NCBI GenBank assembly: GCA_963619325.1
Contig: CAVEVQ010000008.1
Location: forward strand, 1 to 64,000
DNA length: 64,000 bases
Source: UBA1181 sp963619325
GTDB lineage: Bacteria; Bacteroidota; Bacteroidia; Bacteroidales; Paludibacteraceae
Direction: 5' to 3'
Of this stretch, positions 44,325 to 53,324 are shown in pieces (position 1 is the stretch's first letter; the number at the start of each line of letters is the position of its first letter). Both the position numbers and the translations under genes were made by a program. Under the pieces are notes generated by a model. That model was not told the origin of the DNA, did not search any database, and saw only the letters and a program-made list of their open reading frames with translations.

Positions 44325-45533
44325 CTAAATTTTCTCACTCTCTTCTGGGTGATTTGCGTAGTAAACGCGAAGAGGTGTAGAAAGAACCTTGATGAAGCCC
44401 TTCGCATCGTCCGAAGTCCATCCTTTATTAATCTCTCCATACTCGCCAAACTTAGACTTAACCAAGTCGTCAGGAGAATCAACGCCTACCGTTGAGAATG
44501 AAAGCGGACGAAGCTCTAATGAAACTTCACCGTTCACGTTGCGCTGTGAGCTTTCAAGCATTGCCTCAATATCACGCATAACAGGCTCTAAATACTGAGA
44601 CTCGTGCAAGAACATTCCATACCAGTTAGCAACCTGATCTTTCCAATACTGCTGCCACTTAGAAAGAGTGAACTTCTCCAAGAACTTATGCGCGCCAATA
44701 ATCAACATTGGAGCAGCGGCCTCAAAGCCAACGCGACCCTTGATACCAATGATCGTGTCACCAACGTGCATATCACGTCCGATTCCGTATGCCGCACCAA
44801 TCTTCTCAATGGCTTGAATACACTCTATTTTGTCTGCGTATTCTTTACCGTTAACAGAGCAAACCTCACCATTCTTGAATCCAATCTTAAGGATTTCGCT
44901 ACCGTTCTTGGTTACTTGCTTCAAATAGGCAGACTCTGGCAAACCTTGTTTTGAATCCAAAATCTCACCACCGCAGATAGACGTTCCCCAAATACCTACA
45001 TTGTAAGAATACTTCAACTTAGCGAAATCCGCAGAAAATCCATGCTCATTTAAATAGTCGATCTCATATTGACGAGTAAGCGTCATATCGCGAGTCAACG
45101 TGATGATCTCAACGCCAGGAGCCATCACCAGGAAAGTCATATCAAAACGCACTTGGTCGTTTCCCGCCCCCGTTGATCCATGGGCGATAGCGTCTGCACC
45201 AATTTCCTTAGCATAGCGAGCGATAGCCATACCCTGGAAAATTCGCTCTGATGATACAGAAATAGGATACGTTCCGTTACGAAGCACATTTCCGTAGACC
45301 ATGTACTTCAAGCTCTTCTCGTAGTACTCCTTAGTTACATCAAGCGTCACATATTTCACCGCCCCCAATTTGTAGGCGTTTTCCTCATTTGTCTTCAATT
45401 GCTCCTCGCTGAACCCACCTGTGTTAGCGCACGCTGCATAGACATCATAACCTTTCTCTTTCGCAAGATACATCACAGTGAACGAAGTGTCCAAACCTCC
45501 ACTGAATGCGACAACCACTTTTTTATTAGCCAT
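44325..45533 (-). CDS. argG: Argininosuccinate synthase
   Basis: 402 aa ATP-dependent enzyme joining citrulline and aspartate. The PP-loop AFSGGLDTS is at about residues 9-17; HGSTGAGNDQVRFD and SICGGEILD follow in family order. Last gene of an argR-GNAT-argG group; argC and argD, which often continue this cluster in Bacteroides, do not follow. Presumably ArgR-controlled. Confidence 0.94.
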   Translation of the reverse strand: MANKKVVVAFSGGLDTSFTVMYLAKEKGYDVYAACANTGGFSEEQLKTNEENAYKLGAVKYVTLDVTKEYYEKSLKYMVYGNVLRNGTYPISVSSERIFQGMAIARYAKEIGADAIAHGSTGAGNDQVRFDMTFLVMAPGVEIITLTRDMTLTRQYEIDYLNEHGFSADFAKLKYSYNVGIWGTSICGGEILDSKQGLPESAYLKQVTKNGSEILKIGFKNGEVCSVNGKEYADKIECIQAIEKIGAAYGIGRDMHVGDTIIGIKGRVGFEAAAPMLIIGAHKFLEKFTLSKWQQYWKDQVANWYGMFLHESQYLEPVMRDIEAMLESSQRNVNGEVSLELRPLSFSTVGVDSPDDLVKSKFGEYGEINKGWTSDDAKGFIKVLSTPLRVYYANHPEESEKI

Positions 45534-45558
45534 CTTTGTTATTGTTATAATTAATTCG

Positions 45559-46194
45559 TTATTTCTTATCTATTTTTTCTAAGTCCAAGCCTCTTTTGAC
45601 GATATCCAGCACCTTCGTGTCTTTTGACATCTCACGCTCAGCCATCTCAACACAAAGCGGGTCATGCGGATCGAAAAGCATACCCGTGCAAATACAATAA
45701 CGTCTACCTGTACGTTGCAACACATCGTAGTTAATGCATCCTTTGCATCCCTTCCAGAACGACTCGTCTTCTGTCAAGTCGGCAAAAGTGACGGGCAAAT
45801 AACCCAACCGAGTATTCAATTTCATCACCGCAGCACCAGAAGTCAAACTGAAAATCTTCGCCTCCGGCCATCTCATTCGCGCCAATGTGAACGTAACATG
45901 CTTAATACGTCGTGCCAACCCACGACCTCTATATTTTTCAGGAACAATCAAACCCGATGTGGTAACATATTTTTTATTTTCCCACGTCTCTATATAACTG
46001 AATCCCGCGAAATCATCGCCACATAAAGCAATAACAGCTTTTCCCTCTCTCATTTTCTGCTTCACGTATTCTGGGTCTCTCTTTGCGATACCAGTACCGC
46101 GAACCTTGGCAGCCGACGCTATCGTCTCTAAGATAGTGTCTACATATGGAATATGTCGCTCATCTGCAACATATATCTCAATCTCTTGATCCAT
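45559..46194 (-). CDS. GNAT acyltransferase with Cys cluster, arginine operon
   Basis: 211 aa GNAT-fold protein. The acyl-CoA loop is VPEKYRGRGLARR (about 84-96). The C-terminal part has Cys150/Cys153 (CKGC) and Cys167/Cys169 (CIC), a possible metal site not typical of GNATs. Standard argA is about 440 aa with an amino-acid-kinase domain; neither is here. Its place between argR and argG suggests it supplies the first acylation of glutamate (acetyl, or succinyl as in Bacteroides arginine synthesis). This is inference from position. Confidence 0.78.
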   Translation of the reverse strand: MDQEIEIYVADERHIPYVDTILETIASAAKVRGTGIAKRDPEYVKQKMREGKAVIALCGDDFAGFSYIETWENKKYVTTSGLIVPEKYRGRGLARRIKHVTFTLARMRWPEAKIFSLTSGAAVMKLNTRLGYLPVTFADLTEDESFWKGCKGCINYDVLQRTGRRYCICTGMLFDPHDPLCVEMAEREMSKDTKVLDIVKRGLDLEKIDKK

Positions 46195-46244
46195 AGTTAT
46201 TTATGACAAATTAGCACGAACAAATAAGTGTTTATAATTTTATT

Positions 46245-46805
46245 TCACATTTCCACATCAAACAAAGAAGGAATGATTCTCCTTAACGCAGATTTCACCT
46301 CGTTCTGCGTCACATCCTCTTTTTTAACCGCAATGATTGTGTCATCTCCTGCCACCGTACCAAGGATAAAATTCCTTCCGTTCTCGTCCAACTCAGACGC
46401 CAGACTACTGGCATATCCAGGGCGAGTGTGAATGACAATGATGTTCCCAGAGAAATCCACTTTCGTAGCGATACGCTTTATATTATCCTCCATCTGCTGC
46501 TTCATCATCAACTGAGTGTAACTCGTTGGCTGCTGCAAATTTCTCACCTCTTGTGATGGAGGCTCATCTAAATTGATGATCGGACGATACTCCATTCCAT
46601 ATCCTACAGGGAAACGATAGGTATACTCGCCATCGGCGCCTACCGTCTTCACCACCTTCATCCGCTTCAAATAACGAGACAAGGTTGCCTGCGTGATGTT
46701 GACACCCCGGTCCGCCATCATCTTCGTCAACTGCTCCTGACTACTTGCCGACGACGTCTCTAATATTTCACGCAATATCGCTAATCTTTCCTTTCTACTT
46801 TTCAC
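46245..46805 (-). CDS. argR: Arginine repressor
   Basis: 186 aa regulator. N-terminal winged helix (SQEQLTKMMADRGVNITQATLSRYL, shown by QEQLTKMM and TQATLSRYLKRM) and C-terminal hexamerisation/arginine domain (HTRPGYASSLASELDE, ILGTVAGDDTIIAV). It is some 30 residues longer than E. coli ArgR owing to a longer linker (about 65-100). Start codon is GTG; no in-frame ATG fits. An ARG-box-like site lies at its promoter. Confidence 0.93.
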   Translation of the reverse strand: MKSRKERLAILREILETSSASSQEQLTKMMADRGVNITQATLSRYLKRMKVVKTVGADGEYTYRFPVGYGMEYRPIINLDEPPSQEVRNLQQPTSYTQLMMKQQMEDNIKRIATKVDFSGNIIVIHTRPGYASSLASELDENGRNFILGTVAGDDTIIAVKKEDVTQNEVKSALRRIIPSLFDVEM

Positions 46806-46830
46806 GTCTCTTTCTCTGTTTTAATAGTTA

Positions 46831-46848
46831 TCGGAATAATTATCCATA
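46831..46848 (-). promoter_or_regulatory. Candidate ARG box (ArgR operator)
   Basis: TCGGAATAATTATCCATA matches the E. coli ARG-box consensus TNTGAATWWWWATTCANW at 16 of 18 positions. It overlaps the expected transcription start of argR, so it would autoregulate argR-GNAT-argG. Confidence 0.6.
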
Positions 46849-46855
46849 ACAAGCG

Positions 46856-46863
46856 CAAATCTA
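46856..46863 (-). promoter_or_regulatory. -7 box for argR operon
   Basis: Minus-strand TAGATTTG, 50 bases before the argR GTG; the nearest TTTG is 12 bases upstream, so the -33 is uncertain. Confidence 0.45.
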
Positions 46864-46970
46864 TGTATATTTTTTCAAATAGACGCACTACTCAAAAAAA
46901 TTTATCATAATCAAACCTATTATTTCCTCTTTAGATGTCTTGTTGAAATTTTATTCCGCTTTTATGCACG

Positions 46971-47216
46971 CTACGGTACGGGATCGTAACCACTTCCACC
47001 CCACGGATGACAACGCATAATTCTCTTGAAAGCCAACCACCCCCCTCTTAGCACTCCGTATTTCCGAATAGCAACCATAGCGTACTCGGAACAAGTCGGC
47101 GTATAGCGGCAACTCGGCGGCAAAATAGGTGATATGCACATTTTGTAAAACTTGATGGGGAGCAAGAAAATCTCCACCATCATCTTGCAGAACCATGTCC
47201 AAACAACTCTCAACAT
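46971..47216 (-). CDS. yidD: Membrane protein insertion efficiency factor YidD
   Basis: 81 aa. FYKMCISPILPPSCRYTPTCSEYA and the end MRCHPWGGSGYDPVP (each partly shown) are the YidD signatures with conserved cysteines. Assists YidC-mediated membrane insertion. The frame opens at a TTG (47228); the ATG at 47216, 8 bases after the rnpA stop, is preferred. Linked to rnpA as in many bacteria. Confidence 0.93.
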   Translation of the reverse strand: MLRVVWTWFCKMMVEIFLLPIKFYKMCISPILPPSCRYTPTCSEYAMVAIRKYGVLRGGWLAFKRIMRCHPWGGSGYDPVP

Positions 47217-47224
47217 CTCAGAAC

Positions 47225-47674
47225 TCAACAGATTTCGTCCTCCTCCTCTTTTGTTTTAACGGAAGAAAGAAACTTAAATTCTCTTCGTTCTACTTTTTTT
47301 TTCACTTTATCAAGCACTAACACCATCTTCTTCTCTAAGAAAGGCGTCGACTCTAATTTATCGCCCACAAAGTGAATAGCAAGATACAGATGCAAGCCCT
47401 GCGTCTTTAGATATTCTCTCAAAACATGCTTGTTTAAACGATAGACCTCTCGAATCTGTCGTCTTCCACGATTCCGGTCCACCGCATGTTTAAACCTTTT
47501 TTTGGGAACATTTACCAAGACACGCAAGAACTCCCTTTCCTTCTCCCTCGCCAAACAAACAACAATTTTATAGGGAAAACAAAACAGATACTCGCCTTCT
47601 CGGTACACCTTCTCTATCTCTGTTTCCCCACATAAACGTTCCTTTTTCGGGAAAGTATTTTTATACGCTTGCAT
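47225..47674 (-). CDS. rnpA: Ribonuclease P protein component
   Basis: 149 aa basic protein of RNase P that helps process tRNA 5' ends. VNVPKKRFKHAVDRNRGRRQIRE is visible in part as KRFKHAVDRNRGRR, the RNR motif that contacts the RNA subunit. In Bacteroidetes it sits with hemD and yidD rather than with rpmH, as here. Confidence 0.93.
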   Translation of the reverse strand: MQAYKNTFPKKERLCGETEIEKVYREGEYLFCFPYKIVVCLAREKEREFLRVLVNVPKKRFKHAVDRNRGRRQIREVYRLNKHVLREYLKTQGLHLYLAIHFVGDKLESTPFLEKKMVLVLDKVKKKVERREFKFLSSVKTKEEEDEIC

Positions 47675-47719
47675 TTTGTCTCAGTAAATACTTTGTCTTG
47701 CTTCCTAAATTATACCAAA

Positions 47720-47759
47720 ATGGAGAGTAAACCAATAAGCACCATGATTCACTCTCCAT
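47720..47759 (-). terminator. Possible terminator after hemD
   Basis: 9-bp stem ATGGAGAGT/ACTCTCCAT, 22-base loop; on the minus strand TTTT follows. It lies between hemD and rnpA, so it may limit read-through. Confidence 0.45.
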
Positions 47760-47778
47760 CCTTATATCTCTCGTCGTC

Positions 47779-48564
47779 TTACTTCTTCTTAGCCTGATTC
47801 TTCAAGAACAAATCAAGTGCGGCCGGCATAGACGGAGCCTCAGGTGTTGGCGCCTGCACATCAACTCTCAGACCCGCCTCTTGTGCCACCTTCATTGTTG
47901 TAGACCCCATGCACCCGATACTTATGTCGCCCTGTTCAAAATCAGGGAAATTCTTGAACAGAGAACTGATTCCCGTCGGACTGAAGAAAACGAACATATC
48001 GTAGTTGAAATCTGGTTCCTGCGTAAAATCCGTACACACTGTCTTATACATCACCGCCTTAGTATAGTCGGCATTGGCATGCTCCATCATTGTGATTATG
48101 TCTGCCTTGCCATCTACCGACGCCACAGAATTCACGTCATGAACGTCAGACACCGCCACGAGGAACTTCTCGTCCAAGTGCTTGTTTACGCTGACCATCA
48201 GATCTTCAATCTTTCCCGTTGTACTGAAAAAGACCTTTCTCTTTCTATATTGAATATAAGTCTGCAAATAGTTGGCCACCAACTGCGAAACACAGAAATA
48301 CTTCATCGTCTCCGGAATGGTGACGCGCAGTTCCTTGCAAAGTCTGAAAAAATGGTCGACAGCCGTTCTCGCTGTAAAAACCACCGCAGTATAGTCCAAT
48401 ATATTGACTTTCTGCTGACGAAACTCCTTTGCTAAAACCGGCTCAACCCTTATAAATGGCTTAAAATCAATCTTCACTCCATACTTTTCCTCTAAATCAA
48501 AATATGGAGATTTCTCCGCTGTAGGTCTTGGCTGTGATACCAAAATCCGTTTTATCTTCACCAT
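47779..48564 (-). CDS. hemD: Uroporphyrinogen-III synthase
   Basis: 261 aa enzyme of the HemD family (low sequence conservation). Recognised by VFTARTAVDHFF, MYKTVCTDF and VFFSPTGISSLFKNFP, GCMGSTTMKVAQEAG, which form the two-lobed fold with a terminal TAxxAxxxG-like motif. Fits the DUF4271-hemD-rnpA-yidD order common in Bacteroidetes. A TATCTTTG inside the end of the preceding gene (minus, 48647-48654) could be an extra promoter. Confidence 0.85.
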   Translation of the reverse strand: MVKIKRILVSQPRPTAEKSPYFDLEEKYGVKIDFKPFIRVEPVLAKEFRQQKVNILDYTAVVFTARTAVDHFFRLCKELRVTIPETMKYFCVSQLVANYLQTYIQYRKRKVFFSTTGKIEDLMVSVNKHLDEKFLVAVSDVHDVNSVASVDGKADIITMMEHANADYTKAVMYKTVCTDFTQEPDFNYDMFVFFSPTGISSLFKNFPDFEQGDISIGCMGSTTMKVAQEAGLRVDVQAPTPEAPSMPAALDLFLKNQAKKK

Positions 48565-48588
48565 TATAACTGCTTATATTTTAATATT

Positions 48589-49485
48589 TTAAACAAAATT
48601 TAAAAGCATTGCTACAAGTGCTGCCGTAGGCATAATTTCGAGCGTGCAAAGATACAAAATAATATAAAAAACAGACCCAATTCCAGAGAAAAAAAGCGTC
48701 AACAGTTTCAACAGATAGACCAAAACCGCAAGACCGCAAGCAACATAGCCCACCATCATCATCGTTTCTTTTATCGGGGAATAGGCGACAAACAAATCAA
48801 CAACCAGTAAAATTATGGATAGCCCAAATAAAACCAGCATCAACCCGGACTTCACCGTGTCATACGTATCACGATCAAAGAAGACGTAGGTCAACACTCT
48901 CATCGTCATCAATTTGAACAGCACATAAAGAGTGATCCCCACCAAGGCAATAGAAAAAGCAACGAAATAAGGGGCAGACAAATGTCCGCTTATGCTCAAT
49001 TTTGCGAAATTACAAAACACAGCTATAGGAATCACAGATACGGAATAAACGATAGTACGCATTTGCGAAACCTCCGTCGCATTGCCTTTACGATATGAGT
49101 TTGAAGTGTTTCCCAAAAAGAAAGTCTTCAAATCTCGCAACATCATTTTTGCGTACCCCCCACACACATTCGCATAAACAAAAAAAAGAATCAACATCAG
49201 AGGCGTAAACCACACCTGCTGTTGAAGCGTCTCAGGCAAGAGGTCTCCCTCCTTCATCGGCAACAAATTCCTTTGCAGATGCTCCTTATGATGACGAACA
49301 GTCTTCAAACTACTGCCCGTCAAACATTCCTCCCCAGTGGTTGCAGGCAAGTAGAGTTCCATATACTCCGCTATGGTCTTAGGGGTCCCCTCTTGAACAC
49401 ACGAAGAATCCAGACGCAAAACCAAACAAGGACTCTGCGTCTGAATTATGCTGTCAGTCTCCAATAATGCAGGAGGTTGTGCCAT
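48589..49485 (-). CDS. DUF4271 membrane protein
   Basis: 298 aa protein with an N-terminal soluble part (to about 85) and six or so hydrophobic segments from about 88 to the end. It matches the DUF4271 family found next to hemD in Bacteroidetes; function unknown. Starts 10 bases after the HIT gene stops. Confidence 0.8.
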   Translation of the reverse strand: MAQPPALLETDSIIQTQSPCLVLRLDSSCVQEGTPKTIAEYMELYLPATTGEECLTGSSLKTVRHHKEHLQRNLLPMKEGDLLPETLQQQVWFTPLMLILFFVYANVCGGYAKMMLRDLKTFFLGNTSNSYRKGNATEVSQMRTIVYSVSVIPIAVFCNFAKLSISGHLSAPYFVAFSIALVGITLYVLFKLMTMRVLTYVFFDRDTYDTVKSGLMLVLFGLSIILLVVDLFVAYSPIKETMMMVGYVACGLAVLVYLLKLLTLFFSGIGSVFYIILYLCTLEIMPTAALVAMLLNFV

Positions 49486-49495
49486 TTTGTTCCAA

Positions 49496-49891
49496 TTAAT
49501 ACTTCACATTCTCGCTAATCTTTGCAGCCACCTCCTTCATTTCTTCAGAAGAGAAATTCTTCTTAACCGAGAAATTAATGTCACCTTCGTTCGAAATAGG
49601 AATCAAATGAATGTGAACGTGAGGCACTTCCAAACCTAACACGGCTACGGCCACACGCTTGCAAGGGACAGCTTTTTCAATGGCAAGTGCCACTTTCTTA
49701 GCGAAAATGTTCAAATCCGCCAAAGTCTTGTCATCCAAATGGAAAATATAATCGTCTTCAATCTTCGGAACAACTAACGTATGTCCTTTCTGAACGGGGT
49801 TGATGTCCAAGAAAGCGTAGAAACGATCGTCTTCAGCCACTTTGTAACTTGGAATCTCACCATTTATGATTTTTGTGAACAATGTTGCCAT
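49496..49891 (-). CDS. HIT-family nucleotide hydrolase
   Basis: 131 aa HIT protein with the catalytic HVHIHLIP histidine triad near residue 98. Opens MATLFTKIINGEIPSYKVAED, given here in part, typical of Hint-like HIT enzymes that hydrolyse nucleoside phosphoramidates or AMP conjugates. ATG 49891 is preferred to a TTG at 49900. Lies 27 bases downstream of greA. Confidence 0.92.
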   Translation of the reverse strand: MATLFTKIINGEIPSYKVAEDDRFYAFLDINPVQKGHTLVVPKIEDDYIFHLDDKTLADLNIFAKKVALAIEKAVPCKRVAVAVLGLEVPHVHIHLIPISNEGDINFSVKKNFSSEEMKEVAAKISENVKY

Positions 49892-49918
49892 ATAACTCAA
49901 AACTTTTACAAATTGACG

Positions 49919-50392
49919 TTAGAACGAGATTTCAACAATTTCGAAAGGAATTTTTCCCGCAGGTACAGTTACCTCAACGACGTCCCCCTTCTTATGACCT
50001 AACAAAGCCTTTGCAATTGGGGTGTTTACCGAGAGTTTACCCTCCTTCAAGTTGGCTTCATGCTCAGAAACCAGCGTGTAAGTCATCTCTGCGCCATTCT
50101 TCGTGTTTTTGATTTTCACCTTATTCAAGATTTGAATTACCTCAGCGTTCAGACGAGAAGTGTCGATAATCTTAGCAAACAATATCTTCTCTTTGAGCAA
50201 GGAAATTTTGCTTTCTAACAGACCCTGTGCCTCCTTAGCCGCATCATACTCGGCATTTTCGGACAAATCCCCTTTATCGCGAGCCTCGGCAATTTGCTTG
50301 GAAATGTTTGGTCTATCCACAGTTTCCATTTGCTTCAACTCTTCCAACATTTTGTTGTAACCTTCTTCTGTCACATACGAAACAACTGCCAT
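49919..50392 (-). CDS. greA: Transcription elongation factor GreA
   Basis: 157 aa factor that stimulates RNA polymerase cleavage of backtracked transcripts. Coiled-coil N-terminus with DRPNISKQIAEARDKGDLSENAEYDAAKEAQ (core GDLSENAEYDAAKE near residue 40, the acidic tip) and C-terminal FKBP-like domain ending VEVTVPAGKIPFEIVEI. First gene of the greA-HIT-DUF4271-hemD run. Confidence 0.96.
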   Translation of the reverse strand: MAVVSYVTEEGYNKMLEELKQMETVDRPNISKQIAEARDKGDLSENAEYDAAKEAQGLLESKISLLKEKILFAKIIDTSRLNAEVIQILNKVKIKNTKNGAEMTYTLVSEHEANLKEGKLSVNTPIAKALLGHKKGDVVEVTVPAGKIPFEIVEISF

Positions 50393-50551
50393 AATTTTTC
50401 TTCCTTTATTTTGTTAAATGAAACTTTTTACTTACTGTTTTTCTTCTGTTTATATTTATTACAGAAAAAAATAAAAACAATGAATAGAATCCAAGCCTGC
50501 AGACGAGAATTCTATTCATAATCTATCTTTAGATATCAGATTTTTCTATGG

Positions 50552-50583
50552 CAAAGATAGGTAAAATTAATCCTTGCGCAAAA
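50552..50583 (-). promoter_or_regulatory. Promoter of greA operon
   Basis: Minus-strand TTTTG (complement starting 50579), 19 bases, TATCTTTG (complement of 50552-50559). Leader about 155 bases. Confidence 0.7.
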
Positions 50584-50610
50584 AATAATCTTTCGTTTTT
50601 CTCCTCTATA

Positions 50611-52242
50611 TCATTTCGTCTTTCTTTTTTCCAACTCTATCCGCGCAGCCCTCACCACGTTGTCCGTCTCGTTGAGCACCTCATAAAAAGCCTCGTCTCC
50701 TAAAACGTCCCTGACGATATACTCTTTCACTCTTCTAACGATAAGATTCTTGTTATCAGACGTTAACAACTGTTTTGGTTCTATTTTCTTACTCCTGCCG
50801 AACTCCATCATTTTCTCCAATAGAGGCTGTTTGTCAAGATGGGCGACAAGCGTGGCCTTATCCATCGCAGACAAAGCTGCTCGGTGTTCGTCTACATAAC
50901 GGAAAGCATACTCATAAATTGCACCCGAGTTCCACAATCTAACGTAATACGGGCAACGACCCATCGTGTCACGCGCCGCAAAAACATCTGGCATTATGCC
51001 TCCACCGCCATATACGACACGTCCGCCAGTAGTATAATATTTGACGGAATCCACTGCTGACTTCACACTGTCAGCACTAAGCAATTCACCACTCTCATAG
51101 CGACTGAACACCTCTTTCTCATATTCATCTTTATTAGTGTATGGCTTTTGGATGCACCTTCCAGAAGGTGTATAATAGCGAGCTATCGTCAGACGGACAG
51201 CGGAACCATCCCGCAAAGGAATCTGCTGTTGCACCAATCCCTTTCCAAAAGAACGAACCCCCACAACGACACCCCGGTCATTATCTTGAATGGCTCCGGC
51301 GAAAATCTCACTTGCAGAAGCCGACCATTCGTCTATCAAGACAGCCAAAGGGACATCTTGAAACTCGCCTGAGCCATCGGCAACCGCATCCTCCCTCTTT
51401 TGAGCCTTTCCTTTCGTGTAGACAATCATATCACCGGCATGCAAGAACTCGTTGATCATTGCGATAGCAGATTCTAAATAGCCACCCGAATTCTCCCTTA
51501 AATCAACGATATACGATTTTGCGCCCTGCATTTTCAATTTCTCCAATGCCTCGTAGAACTCCTCGTAGGTGGCAGATCCGAACTTGCTGACTTTCACATA
51601 ACCCGTCTTTTCGTCAAGCATATAACTTGCGTCAACACTGTTGGTAGGTACATCGCCACGCGTAATTGTGTAGTGCAACATCTCATCCGTGCCAAAACGC
51701 ACAATACCGACCTTTACCTTCGATCCTTTCGGTCCACGAAGTTTCTTCACCACCATATCGGAGTTAATATCCTTACCCACGAAAGCAGTGTCGTTTACTT
51801 CCACGATACGATCCCCTGGCATTAGCCCTAAACGCTCAGAGGGACCACCATGCACGACGGCAATCACCATAATCGTGTCTCTCTGAATGTTGAACTGCAC
51901 TCCGATTCCCGAAAAACTTGCACCTAAGTCATCATTGACCATCTGAAGTTCATCCGCAGGAATATAAACAGAGTGGGGATCTAAATTGGAAAGAATCTCC
52001 GGAATGACCTTTTCAGTAAGTTCGTCTCGATTGACCGTATCAACATACTGAATATCAATCAGGTTCATCAACATGTCAATTTTTCCGTCTATGGAGGAAC
52101 GTTCACAATCATACTTCCCCTCTTGTGCATTATTGGCTAAAATATTTCCAATCAACACACCCACCACCACAGCACAAGAAAATGCAATCGGCAACCAAAT
52201 TTTCAGATATGATTTTGATTCCTCTTTTTCTATCTCTTCCAT
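50611..52242 (-). CDS. S41 C-terminal processing peptidase
   Basis: 543 aa CtpA/Prc-type protease. One N-terminal transmembrane helix (about 13-36), a PDZ domain (about 100-190: GIGVQF, GLMPGDRIVEVND), and the catalytic S41 domain with nucleophile Ser309 (WSASASE) and Lys334 (SFGKG), 25 residues apart as in Bacillus CtpB. A C-terminal extension of about 130 residues is common in Bacteroidetes. Acts in the periplasm. Follows comEB by 45 bases. Confidence 0.92.
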   Translation of the reverse strand: MEEIEKEESKSYLKIWLPIAFSCAVVVGVLIGNILANNAQEGKYDCERSSIDGKIDMLMNLIDIQYVDTVNRDELTEKVIPEILSNLDPHSVYIPADELQMVNDDLGASFSGIGVQFNIQRDTIMVIAVVHGGPSERLGLMPGDRIVEVNDTAFVGKDINSDMVVKKLRGPKGSKVKVGIVRFGTDEMLHYTITRGDVPTNSVDASYMLDEKTGYVKVSKFGSATYEEFYEALEKLKMQGAKSYIVDLRENSGGYLESAIAMINEFLHAGDMIVYTKGKAQKREDAVADGSGEFQDVPLAVLIDEWSASASEIFAGAIQDNDRGVVVGVRSFGKGLVQQQIPLRDGSAVRLTIARYYTPSGRCIQKPYTNKDEYEKEVFSRYESGELLSADSVKSAVDSVKYYTTGGRVVYGGGGIMPDVFAARDTMGRCPYYVRLWNSGAIYEYAFRYVDEHRAALSAMDKATLVAHLDKQPLLEKMMEFGRSKKIEPKQLLTSDNKNLIVRRVKEYIVRDVLGDEAFYEVLNETDNVVRAARIELEKRKTK

Positions 52243-52287
52243 ATATCTTTTTTCGATTAATAATGAGAAGCAACGTTATGTATATAT

Positions 52288-52743
52288 TTATTTATCCTCG
52301 TCTAAGATTTCAACGCAGACACCGGCTCTTTCCAACAGATCAATACCATCCAGAATGCGGTATCGTTCTCCGCACACTACACGCTGGATGCCCGCTTGAA
52401 TTATCAGTTTGGCACATTCAATGCAAGGGGAAGCCGTAACATAGAGCGTCGCACCATCGCTACTATTAGAAGAACGTGCGACTTTCGTAATCGCATTGGC
52501 CTCAGCGTGAAGCACATACGCCTTAGTCTGGCTGTCATCATCTTCGCAAATATTCTCAAACCCTGAAGGCGTTCCATTATAGCCATCAGAGATGATCATT
52601 TTGTTTTTAACGAGGATTGCACCCACCTTACGTCGCTCGCAGTACGAATTTTCCGCCCAAATGCGAGCCATTCGCATATAGCGAAGGTCTAAAAGGGATT
52701 GTTTTTTAGATTTATCTTGCGTTTCGTCTTTAATATCGCTCAT
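52288..52743 (-). CDS. dCMP deaminase/ComEB-like zinc deaminase
   Basis: 151 aa from ATG 52743. Zinc site: HAEANAI (His and catalytic Glu, near residue 80) and PCIECAKL (two Cys, near 106). GAILVKN and SDGYNGTPSGFEN are deoxycytidylate-deaminase motifs. Would make dUMP from dCMP. The frame opens 33 codons earlier, but those overlap the rpsO terminator zone and are not conserved-looking. Confidence 0.9.
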   Translation of the reverse strand: MSDIKDETQDKSKKQSLLDLRYMRMARIWAENSYCERRKVGAILVKNKMIISDGYNGTPSGFENICEDDDSQTKAYVLHAEANAITKVARSSNSSDGATLYVTASPCIECAKLIIQAGIQRVVCGERYRILDGIDLLERAGVCVEILDEDK

Positions 52744-52802
52744 AGCAGACAGACACCTGTAGAAATTAGACAATTTAAGTAACAAATTTACAAAAAGATA
52801 TG

Positions 52803-52832
52803 AAAAAAGGCGAACCAAACAGATTCGCCTTT
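52803..52832 (-). terminator. Terminator after rpsO
   Basis: Minus-strand AAAGGCGAA/TTCGCCTTT stem with a 9-base loop, followed by T-run. Confidence 0.88.
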
Positions 52833-52855
52833 CTTTTACCAAAATTCTCCAAGAA

Positions 52856-53125
52856 TTACTTACGAAGATTCAACGCCTTAACGAGGCTACGGTATCTTTC
52901 AAGGTCTTGAGACTTCAAATAGTCAAGCATACGACGACGCTTTCCTACCAATTTCTTCAAAGAACGTTGAGTTGCGTAATCCTTCTTATTTGACTTAAGA
53001 TGTTCAGTCAAATGGTCAATGCGGTATGAAAACAACGCTACCTGAGACTCAGCAGATCCGGTATCGGTGTTAGACTTTCCGTATTGTCCGAAGATCTCTT
53101 GCTTTTTAGCAGAATCTAAATACAT
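52856..53125 (-). CDS. rpsO: 30S ribosomal protein S15
   Basis: 89 aa ribosomal protein. GSAESQVALFSYRIDHLTEHLK and RSLKKLVGKRRRMLDYL (both in part) are the S15 core that binds the central domain of 16S rRNA. Monocistronic with its own -7 box and terminator. Confidence 0.97.
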   Translation of the reverse strand: MYLDSAKKQEIFGQYGKSNTDTGSAESQVALFSYRIDHLTEHLKSNKKDYATQRSLKKLVGKRRRMLDYLKSQDLERYRSLVKALNLRK

Positions 53126-53162
53126 AACTTTTATTTTTTATTTTGTTACAATAAAACGTTGG

Positions 53163-53170
53163 CAAAGATA
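53163..53170 (-). promoter_or_regulatory. -7 box for rpsO
   Basis: Minus-strand TATCTTTG, leader about 35 bases; no clear -33. Confidence 0.5.
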
Positions 53171-53324
53171 GGAGGATTTTTTGACACTATGAAATATATT
53201 TCGCTTTTTATGACGGAATGTAATTGAGCATAGGAAGAATATGACTACTCGTTTATATGCAGAAGTAAGATTTTGTAAATATCTTATAAGGTATCCGTAG
53301 TGGGAATAGGTTGAAAACAGATAA

